44,296 nucleotides of DNA from DASWIP01 sp036397635 (GCA_036397635.1 DASWIP010000016.1:1-44296), one strand, 5' to 3'. Positions 31,772 to 40,692 are shown, counted from the first letter of the stretch. The notes: a model not told the origin generated them from the letters alone. Numbers and translations are program-made.

Positions 31772-32827
31772 CTAGCCGATCTTGAGGAACGCGACCTCGG
31801 CGGGCTGCGGCGTCCGGTTGCCCGCGACGTCGATCGCCCAGATCTTGGCCGTGAAGTAGCCCGTGCCGACCGGCGGCACGTAGCTCCACGAGACCTCGCT
31901 GTTCGTCGGGCAGCCTGCCTCGCAGGTGAAGGTCTTGATCTGCTTGCTCGCGACCTCGCTGCCGAACGAGAACACGTGCACCTCGATGGCCAGGATGCCG
32001 AAGCCGGTATCGGCGGCGGTTCCTTCGATCAGCACCGGGTCGCCCGGCAGGTAGATCGTGTTGTTCGCCGGCAGCTCGATCGCGACGGTCGGCGCGTCGG
32101 CGTCGACGTCGATCGTCCGCAGCGCCGTGGGGGCGCTCACGTTTCCTGCCTCGTCGAACGCGCGCGCCTGCAGCTGGCGGGTGTCGCTCGACCCCATGAA
32201 GACGTGGAACTGCCACAGGCCGTTGACGTCGGCGTCGTCGCTCCCGAGGCTCGTGACCGGCAGCTCGGTCACGTCGAGCACCTCGACGATGCTGCCCGGA
32301 GCGGCGGACCCGTTGACGTCGAAGTGCGCGCCCACCAATGCGTTCTGCGCGGGGAAGATGATCGTCGGCGTGGCCGGGGCGGTCAGGTCCAGCGTGGGCG
32401 TGTTCGTCGAGAACCCGGCGAGGCTCTGCCCGTCCGCGTTGATCGTGCGAGCACGTGCGCACAGGATCGCGCCGTCGGTGAAGCCGGACACGTCGAACGG
32501 TGGCGACGTGAACGTGCCGTCGAGGTTGACCGCGAAGGTCTGCGTCGGCGTGGCCTCAGCTGCCGCGTTGTCGCACGTCGGGCTGTTGACGATGCGTGCG
32601 ATCACTTGCGTGACCGCGGGCGAAGCGGCCTCGTCGTACGTTCCGCTGATCGTGAGCGCGGTGGCCTCGGTCGCGTTGACCCACCCGTCGCCCCCGTCGT
32701 CGATCGTGAACACCGGCGGCGGCGGGGGAGCGGCGTGCGCCGGGACGATCGCCGCGCCGGCCGAGAGCACGACGGCTCCGACCAAGAGCGCCCGAAGCCG
32801 GGCGCTGCTCGTGGCTCGAATACCCAT
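31772..32827 (-). CDS. secreted Ig-like protein A
   Basis: A 351-residue protein from ATG 32827 (GGAGGGG upstream). It has a Sec signal peptide (cleavage near VPAHA-APPPPP). The N-terminal domain (about 38-145), with DDGGDGWVNATEA and PPFDVSGFTDGAILCARA, is shared with Ig-like protein B. Next come an Ig-like domain (about 146-240, APATPTIIFPAQNALVG...ARAFDEAGNVS) and the family's C-terminal domain (about 245-351) with Cys pair TCEAGC and AKIWAIDVAGNRT. There is no LPXTG or membrane anchor. It is preceded by leader units and followed by a terminator, so it is probably its own transcript. Role unknown: probably surface-associated or extracellular. Confidence 0.8.
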   Translation of the reverse strand: MGIRATSSARLRALLVGAVVLSAGAAIVPAHAAPPPPPVFTIDDGGDGWVNATEATALTISGTYDEAASPAVTQVIARIVNSPTCDNAAAEATPTQTFAVNLDGTFTSPPFDVSGFTDGAILCARARTINADGQSLAGFSTNTPTLDLTAPATPTIIFPAQNALVGAHFDVNGSAAPGSIVEVLDVTELPVTSLGSDDADVNGLWQFHVFMGSSDTRQLQARAFDEAGNVSAPTALRTIDVDADAPTVAIELPANNTIYLPGDPVLIEGTAADTGFGILAIEVHVFSFGSEVASKQIKTFTCEAGCPTNSEVSWSYVPPVGTGYFTAKIWAIDVAGNRTPQPAEVAFLKIG

Positions 32828-32922
32828 GGCGTTCCCCTCCTGCGGCCCGAAGATCGGGCCACGTTCGTCTGCGTTCCTGGCGGCGGACGGGCGGTTTCGG
32901 TCTGCCCGCATCGACCCTTTCA

Positions 32923-33055
32923 CCCGCTGATTCGGCTATGGCCCGATGTTCCGCTTATGGGTTGATTCCCCGCCTGTGGAAGACTTTCCTGCTTCGTCCC
33001 GGTTATCGGCCGGTGAGGTTTTACCGGTTCGCCGCAATTTTCCCGCCAAAGCGGC
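32923..33055 (-). promoter_or_regulatory. leader of Ig-like gene A with two to three tandem units
   Basis: Minus-strand units at 32995-32959 (GAAGCAGGA...GGGGAATC) and 32957-32923 (TAAGCGGAACATCGGGCC...CCGAATC) are adjacent. A third, weaker unit lies upstream at about 33048-33025 (GCGGGAAAATTGCGGCGAACC). They match the units before genes B, C and D. They sit 100-230 bases before the ATG in otherwise non-coding DNA. Confidence 0.4.
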
Positions 33056-33068
33056 ATCACCGGAATGC

Positions 33069-33099
33069 CCAGAGGGGACCCCCACAGGGTCCCCTCTGG
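33069..33099 (-). terminator. terminator hairpin after Ig-like gene B
   Basis: A perfect 13-bp stem, 33069-33081 with 33087-33099, and a five-base loop, located 31 bases beyond the stop at 33131. No T-run follows. Confidence 0.75.
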
Positions 33100-33130
33100 A
33101 GTGAGCGATCGGGCACAGAGGATCTTGCGA

Positions 33131-34798
33131 TCAGGCCCAGACGACCTTGATCGTGCGGCGAACCGACGAGTTGCCCTGGATGTCGAATGCCTGGGCTACG
33201 ACGGTGTAGGGGCCGGGGAGTGGGAGGGAAGGTTCGTGTTCCCATCCAACCGAGGTTGCACCGGCACCGCAGTCCGGGCAGGAGGCGTCCTCGGAGAGCA
33301 CGCGGGTCCCCAGCGCGTTGAAGTACTCGACCCTGATCCGAGCCACGCCATCGAAGCCGTCGGTCGCCGTCCCCGTGATGACCCCGGGGAGCAGGGCATA
33401 ATCGAGCGGCGCAGGCAACGGGACCTCGTTGGTGATCGTGACCGTCGGGCTCCCGGCGTCGACGGAGAAGTTCCGCGGAGGGGAGAACGTGCTTGGGATC
33501 GAGCTGTCGAAGCCGCGCGCGCGGATCGCGTGCGGACCATCCGGCATGCCGGAGATGATGGTCCAGAATCCGTCGGTTGTAACCCTGACCGAGCCGATCA
33601 GCACATCCCCCTCGTAGACCTCGACATCGGAGGCCGGCCGGCCGCTCCCGTAGATCGTGACCGTGCCGTTCTCGTCTGCATCCTCCACCGGCAGGATGAT
33701 GATCGGGACCAGGTCGCTGACCTCGAAAACGCGCGACGCCGACCGGAAGTTCGACGCCTCGTCCCGTGCGGTGACGAGCAGCGTGTGGTTCCCGAGCGCC
33801 GCCGGCGTGGTGAACGAGAACGTCCAGGCGCCGTCGGGCGCCGCGGTTCCGTTGCCGATCACGTCGCCGTTGAGACGGAACACCAGCGGCGCTCCCGGAT
33901 CGGCCGTGCCGCTCGCCTCGGTCAGAGCCGAGGGCGCGAGCTGCGCGCCCGCCTCGGGCATGTCCATGGTCAGGTTGGGACGGATCGTGTCCTTGATCAG
34001 CGTCGCGACCGCGATGCCCGACGGGTTGCCCGCCACATCGGTCCACTGACCGCGGAACGTGAACGGTCCCTGGGCCATGCTTCCGGCACAGGTCGAGTTC
34101 ACCGCCCCGAAGCCGCTCGGCCCGACGTTGAAGACGCCGCAGCCGCCCGTGATCGTGCTGGTGCTGTCCTCGAACCAGACCTGCGTTGACGCGACATCAC
34201 CGGGATCGGCGTGCGACCAGTTCGCGGCGATGCAGCACTGGTTCGTCGCCTCGCGGATGTTGAGGTAGCCGTCGACGATGAAGGTCTCGACCATCTCGAC
34301 CGAGCCCAGAACGGGGCCGATCGTGTCCTTGATCGCCACGTTGGAGGTATCCGTAGCGCTCGCCTGCGCCCCGGCCCTCACGAAGCCGACGGCACACAGG
34401 ACGACGCCGTCCGGGAACGAGCTGACGTCGAAGGGTCCGATCAGGAAGAACCCGCCCGGTTGGGGGATGTCCGACGAGAGCAGAGGCGTGTTGTGTGGAG
34501 CGCCCGACGCGCACGGCGTCATGGTGTCCTTCGGCGTCCCCACGATCTTCGCCGAGGCCGAGGTGATCGGTGGCACGAATGATGTGCTGTAGTTGACCCG
34601 GACCATCAGCGTGTCCTGCTCGGACCCGTTGACCCAATGGTCGCCCCCGTCGAGCATCAGCACGGTCGGCGTCGGGGGGGCGCTGCCGGGCACGGGCACC
34701 CCCGCCGAAGCGGAGATCTGCGCCAGCGCGATGACTGCCAACAGCACGACGGGCATGCCGTGCCTGATCGTCTGCGGTGAACGGATAAGACTGCTCAC
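33131..34798 (-). CDS. secreted Ig-like protein B
   Basis: A 555-residue protein from GTG 34798 (TGGAGGGG upstream). A signal peptide (residues about 14-32) is followed by an N-terminal domain like that of protein A (LDGGDHWVNGSEQD...GPFDVSSFPDGVVLCAVG). A middle region with four Cys (NQCCIAANW; GGCGVF; STCAG) follows, then two Ig-like repeats (about 265-450) and the shared C-terminal domain (about 455-555) with SCPDC and VAQAFDIQGNSS. In this protein the usual AGN has become QGN. No anchor motif is present. Transcription is bounded by tandem leader units and a strong hairpin. Confidence 0.8.
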   Translation of the reverse strand: MSSLIRSPQTIRHGMPVVLLAVIALAQISASAGVPVPGSAPPTPTVLMLDGGDHWVNGSEQDTLMVRVNYSTSFVPPITSASAKIVGTPKDTMTPCASGAPHNTPLLSSDIPQPGGFFLIGPFDVSSFPDGVVLCAVGFVRAGAQASATDTSNVAIKDTIGPVLGSVEMVETFIVDGYLNIREATNQCCIAANWSHADPGDVASTQVWFEDSTSTITGGCGVFNVGPSGFGAVNSTCAGSMAQGPFTFRGQWTDVAGNPSGIAVATLIKDTIRPNLTMDMPEAGAQLAPSALTEASGTADPGAPLVFRLNGDVIGNGTAAPDGAWTFSFTTPAALGNHTLLVTARDEASNFRSASRVFEVSDLVPIIILPVEDADENGTVTIYGSGRPASDVEVYEGDVLIGSVRVTTDGFWTIISGMPDGPHAIRARGFDSSIPSTFSPPRNFSVDAGSPTVTITNEVPLPAPLDYALLPGVITGTATDGFDGVARIRVEYFNALGTRVLSEDASCPDCGAGATSVGWEHEPSLPLPGPYTVVAQAFDIQGNSSVRRTIKVVWA

Positions 34799-34841
34799 GA
34801 TGACCCCTCCAGATCGGCGAAACTATCGATTTCCCCTCTTT

Positions 34842-34915
34842 GGAAAGTTCGCGAGATTGTCCCGGAACTCCTGCTTCCTCACCCTTCGTGATGGATTTTC
34901 CGGAACTACCGCTTC
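34842..34915 (-). promoter_or_regulatory. leader of Ig-like gene B, two clear tandem units
   Basis: The two minus-strand units, 34915-34882 and 34877-34842, share GAAGC, AGTTCCGG, AATC and CGAA at the same spacing and are the best pair in the window. They fill the 125-base gap between gene 34924-37536 and this gene. The second ends 44 bases before the GTG start. Confidence 0.5.
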
Positions 34916-34923
34916 GCCCCTTT

Positions 34924-37536
34924 CTACAGGACGAGCAGCTCGATCTCCGCCGCCGATGAGCGGTTCCCGGCCAGGTCGGCGCTCAGGGCCCGGGCCGTCC
35001 AAAGGCCGGGTCCGAGGCTCGGGCTGGACTGCCAGCTCACCGGCGTCCCGGGACAGCCCGTGCAGGCAGCCGCGACGAGCAGCGCGCGCACCCCGGTCAG
35101 GCTGTTGAGGACCTCGACGGTCACACCGGCGACCCCGAAGTTGTCCGAGGCGGTGCCGGACAGGGTCACCGTCTGGCCGGGAAGCACGATGACCGGCCCG
35201 GCGGTCGAGAAGCTCACGGTCGGCCGGCTCGCATCCACCGTGAAGGTCCGGCTCGGGCTCGATGGCCCGGTGTTCCCGGCCGGATCGGTCGCCGTCGCCG
35301 TCACGGTGTGGGATCCGGCCGGCATGTTGACCGCGAACTCCCAGGATCCGCTCGGGCCGGCCGTGGCCGTTCCCACGACCGCCAGGCCCTCGTAGACGGT
35401 CACGGTGGCCCCGGCCTCGGTTCCGCCCCGGAAGACGGGAACGGGGCCGACGATCGCTCCTGCTGCCGGATCGATGATGGTCGGCGCAGGGGGTGGCACG
35501 ACATCCACCGAGGAGGAGACCGTGAATGTGCGCGCGCCCGAGGGCGGGGAGATGTTCCCGGCCAGGTCGACCGCCCGCGCGGTGATCGTGTGGCCGCCGG
35601 CGCCGAACGTGATCGTGAGCGACCAGTTGCCGGCGCCGTCGGCCGCGGCGCTGCCGACCAGGGTCACGCCCTCGCGGATCTCGACGGTGGTGCCGGGCTC
35701 GGCGGTCCCGGCGACGAACACTTGCGGCCCGACCACCTCGCCCGGCCCCGGGTGGGTGATGACCGGGGCGGCGGGAGCGAGGGTGTCGACGGTGAACGCG
35801 CGGCCGGCCGAGAGGGGCGAGACGTTGCCGGCGTCGTCGACGGTCACGGCATGGATCGTGTGCGCGCCGTCGGCGAAGCTGATCATCACCGACCACGATC
35901 CCGCGTTGTCGGCGGTTGCGACGCCGATCGTGACCGTCCCCTCGAGCACGCGGACGCCGGCGTTGGCCTCGGCACTACCGCCGACCGTTACGACGTTGCT
36001 CGCCAGGAACGCGCTCTGGGCCGGCTGGGTGATCGTCGGTGCGGCCGGGTCGGCCGTGTCGACGCTAAAGGTTCGCGGGGCGCTCTGCGCGCTGAGGTTG
36101 CCCGCGCGATCCTCGCCGGTCGCGGTGATCGTGTGCGAGCCGCTGGTGAAGGTGATGCTCGCCGACCAGGCGCCGGCGCCGTCCACCGGTACGGTCGCCC
36201 GCAGCAGCGAGCCCTCTCGGATGCGTACGGAGGTGTTCTGCTCGGCCGTGCCGGATACGGTGACGTCGTGCGAGGCCAGGGCCGCGCCGGGAGCCGGCGT
36301 CGTGATGATCGGCACGGGCGGTGCGGTGAGGTCGACGGTGAAAGTCCGGGCGGGTGAGGGGCCGTCGACGTTCACTCCGTCGAACGCTTCTGCTGTGATC
36401 ACGTGCGTCGCCTCGGTGAACGGCAGGGTGACCGACCAGTTCCCGCTGGGGTTCACTCCAGCGACGCCGATCGCCGGACCCCCCTCGCGGATCGTCACGG
36501 TTGCGCCGGGCTTGGCCGTCCCCGAGACCAGGACGCTGCCGGTGTTCAGGTGCTGGCCCTGCGAGGGGGTCACGATGACCGGGACGACCTCGATGCTGTC
36601 GTGGATGAAGCTGACCGGGGCCGAATCGGCGCTGCGGTTGCCGGCTCGGTCTTCGGCGACCGCGGTAATCGTGTGGGCCACTCCATCCTCCGGCGGATAC
36701 GGAAGGGCGATCGAGAAATCTCCGGCCAGGTTCGCGCGCTCGAGCGCGATCGTGGCGGTGCTCTCGATGATGCTGATGTACGCGCCCGGCTCGGTCGTGC
36801 CCAACGCGAGAAGCGGCTGGTCGTCCCGCACGTCTCCGTTGGACGGATCGGTTATCAGCGGTGCGGCCGGCGCCGTATCGTCGATCTCGAAGTGCCAGAT
36901 CGCCAGGTCGGGCTCACCCGGCGCCAGCGGCCAGGCTTCGGCGCGCGCGGTGTAAGGGCTCGCCGCCTCGGACAGCGGCGCGAACGGCGTGAACCTGATC
37001 GTGCGCTTCCCGCCGGTCTCGGACAGCGGACCGGCGAGGTCGGTCTCGCCCACCAGGACGTTGTTCGCGTTATCCCGCACGACCAGTGAGGACTTGAAGC
37101 CGCTGATGTCGCGGTCGTAGGTCGCGGTGACCCGGTCCACGTTCATCGACCGCTCGGATCCGTCGAAGGCCGGGAACGTCGTGATCAGCTGCGGCTCGTT
37201 CTCCGCGAACGCAGGTGCGGCGGCGAACGCGACGAGCGCCAGCGTCAGCAACCACGGCGCGCCGAGGCGACGGGGGCGACGACAACCCGCGCGCGGCTGT
37301 GCGCTGCTCGCGCGCGGCTGTGCGCTGTTCCCGTGCGGCTGTGCGCTGTTCCCGTGCGGCTGCGCGTTGTTCCCGTGCGGCTGCGCGCTGCTCGTGCCGG
37401 AAAGGTTCGCTTCGCGGGGGATGCCGGCAGGGTTCTGGTCGTGGCGTGCCCGCTTCTTCCTTTTCCCCGGCAGGATTCTGGAGCAGGAGTTGGGAGGGAT
37501 CCGGTGGATCCCCCCGCGCGCGTCCGTGGGTCCCAT
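34924..37536 (-). CDS. large secreted protein with six or seven Ig-like repeats
   Basis: 870 residues if started at ATG 37536, four bases after the stop of the upstream Ig-like gene. Residues 1-90 are unusual: a basic, unstructured stretch with five AQPHGNS-type heptads, before a signal-like segment (about 90-112, RRLGAPWLLTLALVAFAAAPAFAE). Then comes a CopC/Big_5-like domain (about 115-215), six bacterial Ig-like repeats of about 90 residues (each ending AxDxAGNxS...RxFTVD) and the shared C-terminal domain with ACTGC. No later ATG or GTG is available in frame, so the start is uncertain. No cell-wall sorting signal is visible. Confidence 0.8.
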   Translation of the reverse strand: MGPTDARGGIHRIPPNSCSRILPGKRKKRARHDQNPAGIPREANLSGTSSAQPHGNNAQPHGNSAQPHGNSAQPRASSAQPRAGCRRPRRLGAPWLLTLALVAFAAAPAFAENEPQLITTFPAFDGSERSMNVDRVTATYDRDISGFKSSLVVRDNANNVLVGETDLAGPLSETGGKRTIRFTPFAPLSEAASPYTARAEAWPLAPGEPDLAIWHFEIDDTAPAAPLITDPSNGDVRDDQPLLALGTTEPGAYISIIESTATIALERANLAGDFSIALPYPPEDGVAHTITAVAEDRAGNRSADSAPVSFIHDSIEVVPVIVTPSQGQHLNTGSVLVSGTAKPGATVTIREGGPAIGVAGVNPSGNWSVTLPFTEATHVITAEAFDGVNVDGPSPARTFTVDLTAPPVPIITTPAPGAALASHDVTVSGTAEQNTSVRIREGSLLRATVPVDGAGAWSASITFTSGSHTITATGEDRAGNLSAQSAPRTFSVDTADPAAPTITQPAQSAFLASNVVTVGGSAEANAGVRVLEGTVTIGVATADNAGSWSVMISFADGAHTIHAVTVDDAGNVSPLSAGRAFTVDTLAPAAPVITHPGPGEVVGPQVFVAGTAEPGTTVEIREGVTLVGSAAADGAGNWSLTITFGAGGHTITARAVDLAGNISPPSGARTFTVSSSVDVVPPPAPTIIDPAAGAIVGPVPVFRGGTEAGATVTVYEGLAVVGTATAGPSGSWEFAVNMPAGSHTVTATATDPAGNTGPSSPSRTFTVDASRPTVSFSTAGPVIVLPGQTVTLSGTASDNFGVAGVTVEVLNSLTGVRALLVAAACTGCPGTPVSWQSSPSLGPGLWTARALSADLAGNRSSAAEIELLVL
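37291..37395. repeat. 21-bp tandem repeat, five units
   Basis: CGGCTG anchors recur at 37294, 37315, 37336, 37357 and 37378, exactly 21 bases apart. On the minus strand the units encode AQPHGNN, AQPHGNS, AQPHGNS, AQPRASS and AQPRAGC. The period of seven codons keeps the frame. Located before the signal peptide of the large Ig-like protein. Confidence 0.9.
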
Positions 37537-37540
37537 GCGC

Positions 37541-39052
37541 CTAGATCTCGATGTAGGTGACCTGGGCTTCCAGCGAGCGGTTGCCCGCCCGATCGACGGC
37601 CCACGCCTTGACCACGTACTGCCCGGGTGGCAGTGCGGGCGCGATGCTCCACTCGACCTCGGTGCCGAGGGGGCACGCGAGGCACTGGGCGTTGCGCGTC
37701 AGCACGTCCCTGCCGAGCAGGTCGAAGACGTGTACGTCGATCCCCAGCACGCCGAAGTTGTCGGTGGCGGTGCCCTCGATCGTCGGGGTCTGCGTCGGCA
37801 GGAAGATCGCGCCGTTGTGCGTCTCGATCCGGACGCTGGGATGGTCGGCATCGACGATGAACGAGCGGACGGGACTGAGGCCGCCGAGGTTGCCCGCGGC
37901 GTCGATCGCGCGCGCCTGCAGCGACTTCGGGCCGCTGAACGAACTCAGCTCGATCGACCAGGAGCCGCCTGCGGTGCTGGTGGTCTCGGCCAGGACGGCG
38001 GCGTTGAACAGCAACTGCACGCGCGCATGCGGCTCGGCCGCCCCGCGGACGGTGTAGCGATGGGGGACGATCGCGTTCTCGGCGGGCACGGTGATGGTAG
38101 GGATCCCCGGCGCGGTGACATCGACCCGGAAGGTCATCGGCGCCGAGGCGGGGCTGACGTGTCCGGCGGCGTCGGTGGTGCGCGCGGTGATCGTGTGCAC
38201 CCCCTCGCTGAAGGTGTGCGTGAACCACCACGTGCCTGCGCTGGTCGCGACCACGGTGCCGATGACCACGCCCTCGGACACTCGGACCGTGCTGCCTGGC
38301 TCCGCGCGCCCGCTGACCAGGATGTTCTGGGGCCGGACGACTGCGCCATCACCCGGCGTGTCGATGATCGGCGCGGCCGGCGCGAGCGTATCCACCGTGA
38401 ATGTGACCGGCGTCGAGGGCTGGCTGACGTGGCCTGCGGCGTCGATCGCGCGCGCGACCAGGCCGTGCGTCGCATCGCTGAACGCGCGCGCGATCGCCCA
38501 GTTGCCTGCGCCGTCCGCGACGGTCTCGGGAGCGCCTCCGGTCGAGATCTCGAGCCGCACGCGCGCCCCGGGCTCGGCGTTCCCCTCGATCGTCACCGTG
38601 CTGAACGTCACGATCGCCCCGTCGGCCGGGGAGACGATGGCGGGCGCCACGGGCGCGGAGGTGTCCACCTGGAAGGACAGCGGGTCCGAGAACGCGCTCC
38701 AGGCGAGCAGCGCGTCGCGGCCGCGCGCGCGGATGGTGTGCGGGCCGTCGGCGAACGGCAGGTCGATGCTCCAGTAGCCACCGATGGGGCCCGTTTCTCC
38801 GAGCACCGTTGCTCCTTCGAAGATCCTGACCACCTGCACGTCTCCCGCGACCGTTCCGCCGACCGTGATGTTGGGCCCGGGCAGCGTCTCCCCCGGTGCC
38901 GGCTGCGTGATCGTCGGGGGTTCGTGCGCGGCGTCGGTTGGGGACGCCAGCGAACCGAGCAGCAGCACGGACATCCCGATGGTACGGAACGAGCGCTTCG
39001 CCCTGAAAGGCCGATTCGCCGCTCTCGTGCGGAAGATACGGAAATACCGCAT
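37541..39052 (-). CDS. secreted Ig-like protein C, four repeats plus C-terminal domain
   Basis: 503 residues from ATG 39052; the frame continues upstream to 39172, but that part is leader-like, and an ATG 26 codons later (MSVLLLGSLASP) is an alternative. A basic N-region and hydrophobic core suggest a signal peptide ending near SPTDA. Four Ig-like repeats (about 45-400) share APAAPxIxxPxxGAxV...EPGxxVxV...ARAxDAAGH/NxS. The final domain has a QCLAC pair and VKAWAVDRAGNRS. It is followed after four bases by the large Ig-like gene, so the two are probably one operon. Confidence 0.8.
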   Translation of the reverse strand: MRYFRIFRTRAANRPFRAKRSFRTIGMSVLLLGSLASPTDAAHEPPTITQPAPGETLPGPNITVGGTVAGDVQVVRIFEGATVLGETGPIGGYWSIDLPFADGPHTIRARGRDALLAWSAFSDPLSFQVDTSAPVAPAIVSPADGAIVTFSTVTIEGNAEPGARVRLEISTGGAPETVADGAGNWAIARAFSDATHGLVARAIDAAGHVSQPSTPVTFTVDTLAPAAPIIDTPGDGAVVRPQNILVSGRAEPGSTVRVSEGVVIGTVVATSAGTWWFTHTFSEGVHTITARTTDAAGHVSPASAPMTFRVDVTAPGIPTITVPAENAIVPHRYTVRGAAEPHARVQLLFNAAVLAETTSTAGGSWSIELSSFSGPKSLQARAIDAAGNLGGLSPVRSFIVDADHPSVRIETHNGAIFLPTQTPTIEGTATDNFGVLGIDVHVFDLLGRDVLTRNAQCLACPLGTEVEWSIAPALPPGQYVVKAWAVDRAGNRSLEAQVTYIEI

Positions 39053-39092
39053 AGACGGATAGTTCCCGTGATGGCCGGGATATCCTGCCTTT
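39009..39092 (-). promoter_or_regulatory. leader of Ig-like gene C
   Basis: A clear unit at 39092-39057 (AAGGCAGGATATCCCGG...GGGAACTATCC) is followed by a weaker one at 39053-39009 (GCGGTATTTCCG...GCGGCGAATC) that overlaps the proposed first codons. If the second unit is real, translation may begin later than 39052. Confidence 0.35.
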
Positions 39093-39192
39093 TGCGGCCT
39101 ATCGGTCGATCGGGGACCTTCAGGGAATACGGACGAAGGCGAAGATACGAACGAAACGGTACCGCTCGCCACCGCGCTATCATCGTTGCGTG

Positions 39193-39546
39193 ATGCCCAA
39201 GATCAAACCGGTGCCCGATCACAGGGGCGACCTCTCCCCGCAGTCGATCCGGATGAGCTCGGATCGGATCCTCGTGCACCGTGAGGAGGAGGGAGAGCGG
39301 ACCTCCAAGGGAGGACTGCTGATCCCGGCGACCGCTGCGAGCGTCAGCAAGCGCTGCGTCTGGTCGGAGGTGGTCGCCGTCGGTCCCAGCGTCCGCAACG
39401 TCGAGACAGGCGATCACGTCCTGCATCTCTCCGACGGCGGCCTGGAGGTAGACATCCGCGGTGAGGACTACATCCTGCTTCGCGAGCGCGACGTCCACGC
39501 CGTTGCGAGCGAGCGCGTCGACGGCGGCACCGGCTTGTACCTGTAG
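39193..39546 (+). CDS. GroES-like co-chaperonin (Cpn10 family)
   Basis: The 117-residue protein has the Cpn10 beta-barrel: SSDRILVHREEEGERTSKGGLLIPATA covers the first strands and the mobile-loop region. VSKRCVWSEVVAVGPSVRNVETGDHVLHLSDGGLEVDIRGEDYILLRERDVHAV matches the GD.V.......EV...G..Y...RE.D core. It is longer than typical GroES at both ends and lacks an adjacent groEL, so it is probably a second, specialised copy. ATG 39193 is used; GTG 39190 is equally possible. Confidence 0.82.
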   Translation: MPKIKPVPDHRGDLSPQSIRMSSDRILVHREEEGERTSKGGLLIPATAASVSKRCVWSEVVAVGPSVRNVETGDHVLHLSDGGLEVDIRGEDYILLRERDVHAVASERVDGGTGLYL

Positions 39547-39568
39547 GCGGCACCGGCCTGCGCCTGTA
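39523..39568. repeat. 23-bp tandem duplication across the groES-like stop
   Basis: Bases 39523-39545 and 39546-39568 match at 20 of 23 positions. The first copy encodes the last GGTGLYL residues; the second begins within the stop codon and runs into the next leader. Confidence 0.8.
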
Positions 39569-39602
39569 AGCAGGGAAACCGGCCGAAGAGGAAGAACCTT
39601 CC
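39568..39602 (+). promoter_or_regulatory. leader unit upstream of the SMP-30-like gene
   Basis: A plus-strand copy of the leader unit (AAGCAGGGAAACCGG...GAACCTTCC) lies 28 bases before the ATG at 39630. It resembles the units of the Ig-like genes although this gene encodes an unrelated fold. Confidence 0.35.
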
Positions 39603-39629
39603 CCCGGCACATCCACCGAGGGGGGTCCC

Positions 39630-40619
39630 ATGCGCCGCACCACGCTCATCGTCGTACTCGCGCTCGCGTTGTTCCTGCTCGCGGCATCATTGCCCACAGC
39701 GGCGGGCCCTCTCACACAGGACGCATGCCCGGGATCGAGCAGCGTCGAGGCATGGCAGACGCTCGGCAACGACGTGCTCGAGAACCTGCTGTTCGACCAG
39801 GGCTCCCTGTGGGTTTCCGACGGCACGGCATCGGCGGTGCTGCGGCTGGACGCGGATGGCGCCGTGCTCGGCGGCCTCAGCGGGATCCCCTCGCCGGGCG
39901 GACTCGCGGCCGGCGGCGACGGCTTGATCTACGCGGGATGGGGGAACTCGCTGGCGAACTCGATCACGCGCTCCGGGCAGGCGAAGGTCGTGCGCTTCAA
40001 CCCGACAGATCCCGACGGCACCGTGAGCGTGTTCGCCGAAGGATTCAACATGCCCAACGGTATGACGTTCCTCCCCGACGGCGCGCTGGCGATCTCGAAC
40101 GACTTCGACCGTGGGCTGCTGCGGATCGAGCAGGACGGCTCATGGTCCGAGATCGCGTCGGTGTGGGGAACCAACGGCCTGGTCGTCTCACCCGACGGCG
40201 AGCAGCTGTACGCAGCCGTGACGTTCGACCAGCGATCCCCGATCGCGCGCGTCTCCCTCGCCGATCCCTCCGACGTCTCCTACGACATCCAACTCAGTTT
40301 CGGCGCCGCCTCGCTCGAACCGACGGTGCATGCCGACGGCGACCCGGGCGCGCCGCTGCTGGGCGTCAAAGGTCTCGACGACATGACGAGGGATGACGCT
40401 GGGAACCTCTACGTCGTCGCCAACGGCACCGGCGAGCTGCTCAGGGTGGATCCGTCGACCGGCGAAGCCTGCTTGGTGGCAGGTGGGCTGCAGAACCCCT
40501 CGAGCGTGCGGATCGCGCCGGAGCAGGGCGCGTTCGCGGATGGCGATCCGGGGACGGTGGATCTCTACATCACCGAGTTCTCGGGCATCATCCGCCGCGT
40601 GGTCGCGCGCGCGGCCTGA
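39630..40619 (+). CDS. secreted SMP-30/gluconolactonase-like beta-propeller
   Basis: The 329-residue protein starts at ATG 39630 after GAGGGGGG. It has a signal peptide (MRRTTLIVVLALALFLLAASLPTA, split here as one hydrophobic core of about 18 residues) and six-bladed propeller repeats: LWVSDGTASAVLRLD, GLAAGGDGLIYAGWG, MPNGMTFLPDGALAISNDFDRGLLRI, GLVVSPDGEQLYAAV, DDMTRDDAGNLYVVANGTGELLRVD and PSSVRIAPEQ. The GxxxxDGxLY signatures fit SMP-30/strictosidine synthase-like proteins. A Cys pair (DACPG...EACLV) may form a disulfide. The substrate is unknown; lactonase activity would be a guess. Confidence 0.82.
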   Translation: MRRTTLIVVLALALFLLAASLPTAAGPLTQDACPGSSSVEAWQTLGNDVLENLLFDQGSLWVSDGTASAVLRLDADGAVLGGLSGIPSPGGLAAGGDGLIYAGWGNSLANSITRSGQAKVVRFNPTDPDGTVSVFAEGFNMPNGMTFLPDGALAISNDFDRGLLRIEQDGSWSEIASVWGTNGLVVSPDGEQLYAAVTFDQRSPIARVSLADPSDVSYDIQLSFGAASLEPTVHADGDPGAPLLGVKGLDDMTRDDAGNLYVVANGTGELLRVDPSTGEACLVAGGLQNPSSVRIAPEQGAFADGDPGTVDLYITEFSGIIRRVVARAA

Positions 40620-40625
40620 CGGCCC

Positions 40626-40680
40626 GGGCGCGCTCGCGCCCGAGAAATGGCGAAGAGGGCCTCGCAGGGCCCTCTTCGCC
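40626..40680. terminator. bidirectional terminator between convergent genes
   Basis: Two consecutive hairpins: GGGCGCG/CGCGCCC (40626-40641) and a perfect 13-bp stem, 40649-40661 with 40668-40680, with a six-base loop. They separate the propeller gene (plus, ends 40619) from the Ig-like gene D (minus, ends 40693). Confidence 0.8.
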
Positions 40681-40692
40681 GATGACTCCGGT

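Noticed and set aside
37291..37395. CRISPR-like array
   Set aside because: The 21-bp units are contiguous with no spacers and keep the reading frame; they are a coding minisatellite.
37127..39193. 688-codon plus-strand frame opposite the Ig-like genes
   Set aside because: Low-complexity Arg/Asp/Gly-rich shadow of the minus-strand Ig repeats; no family or start signal.
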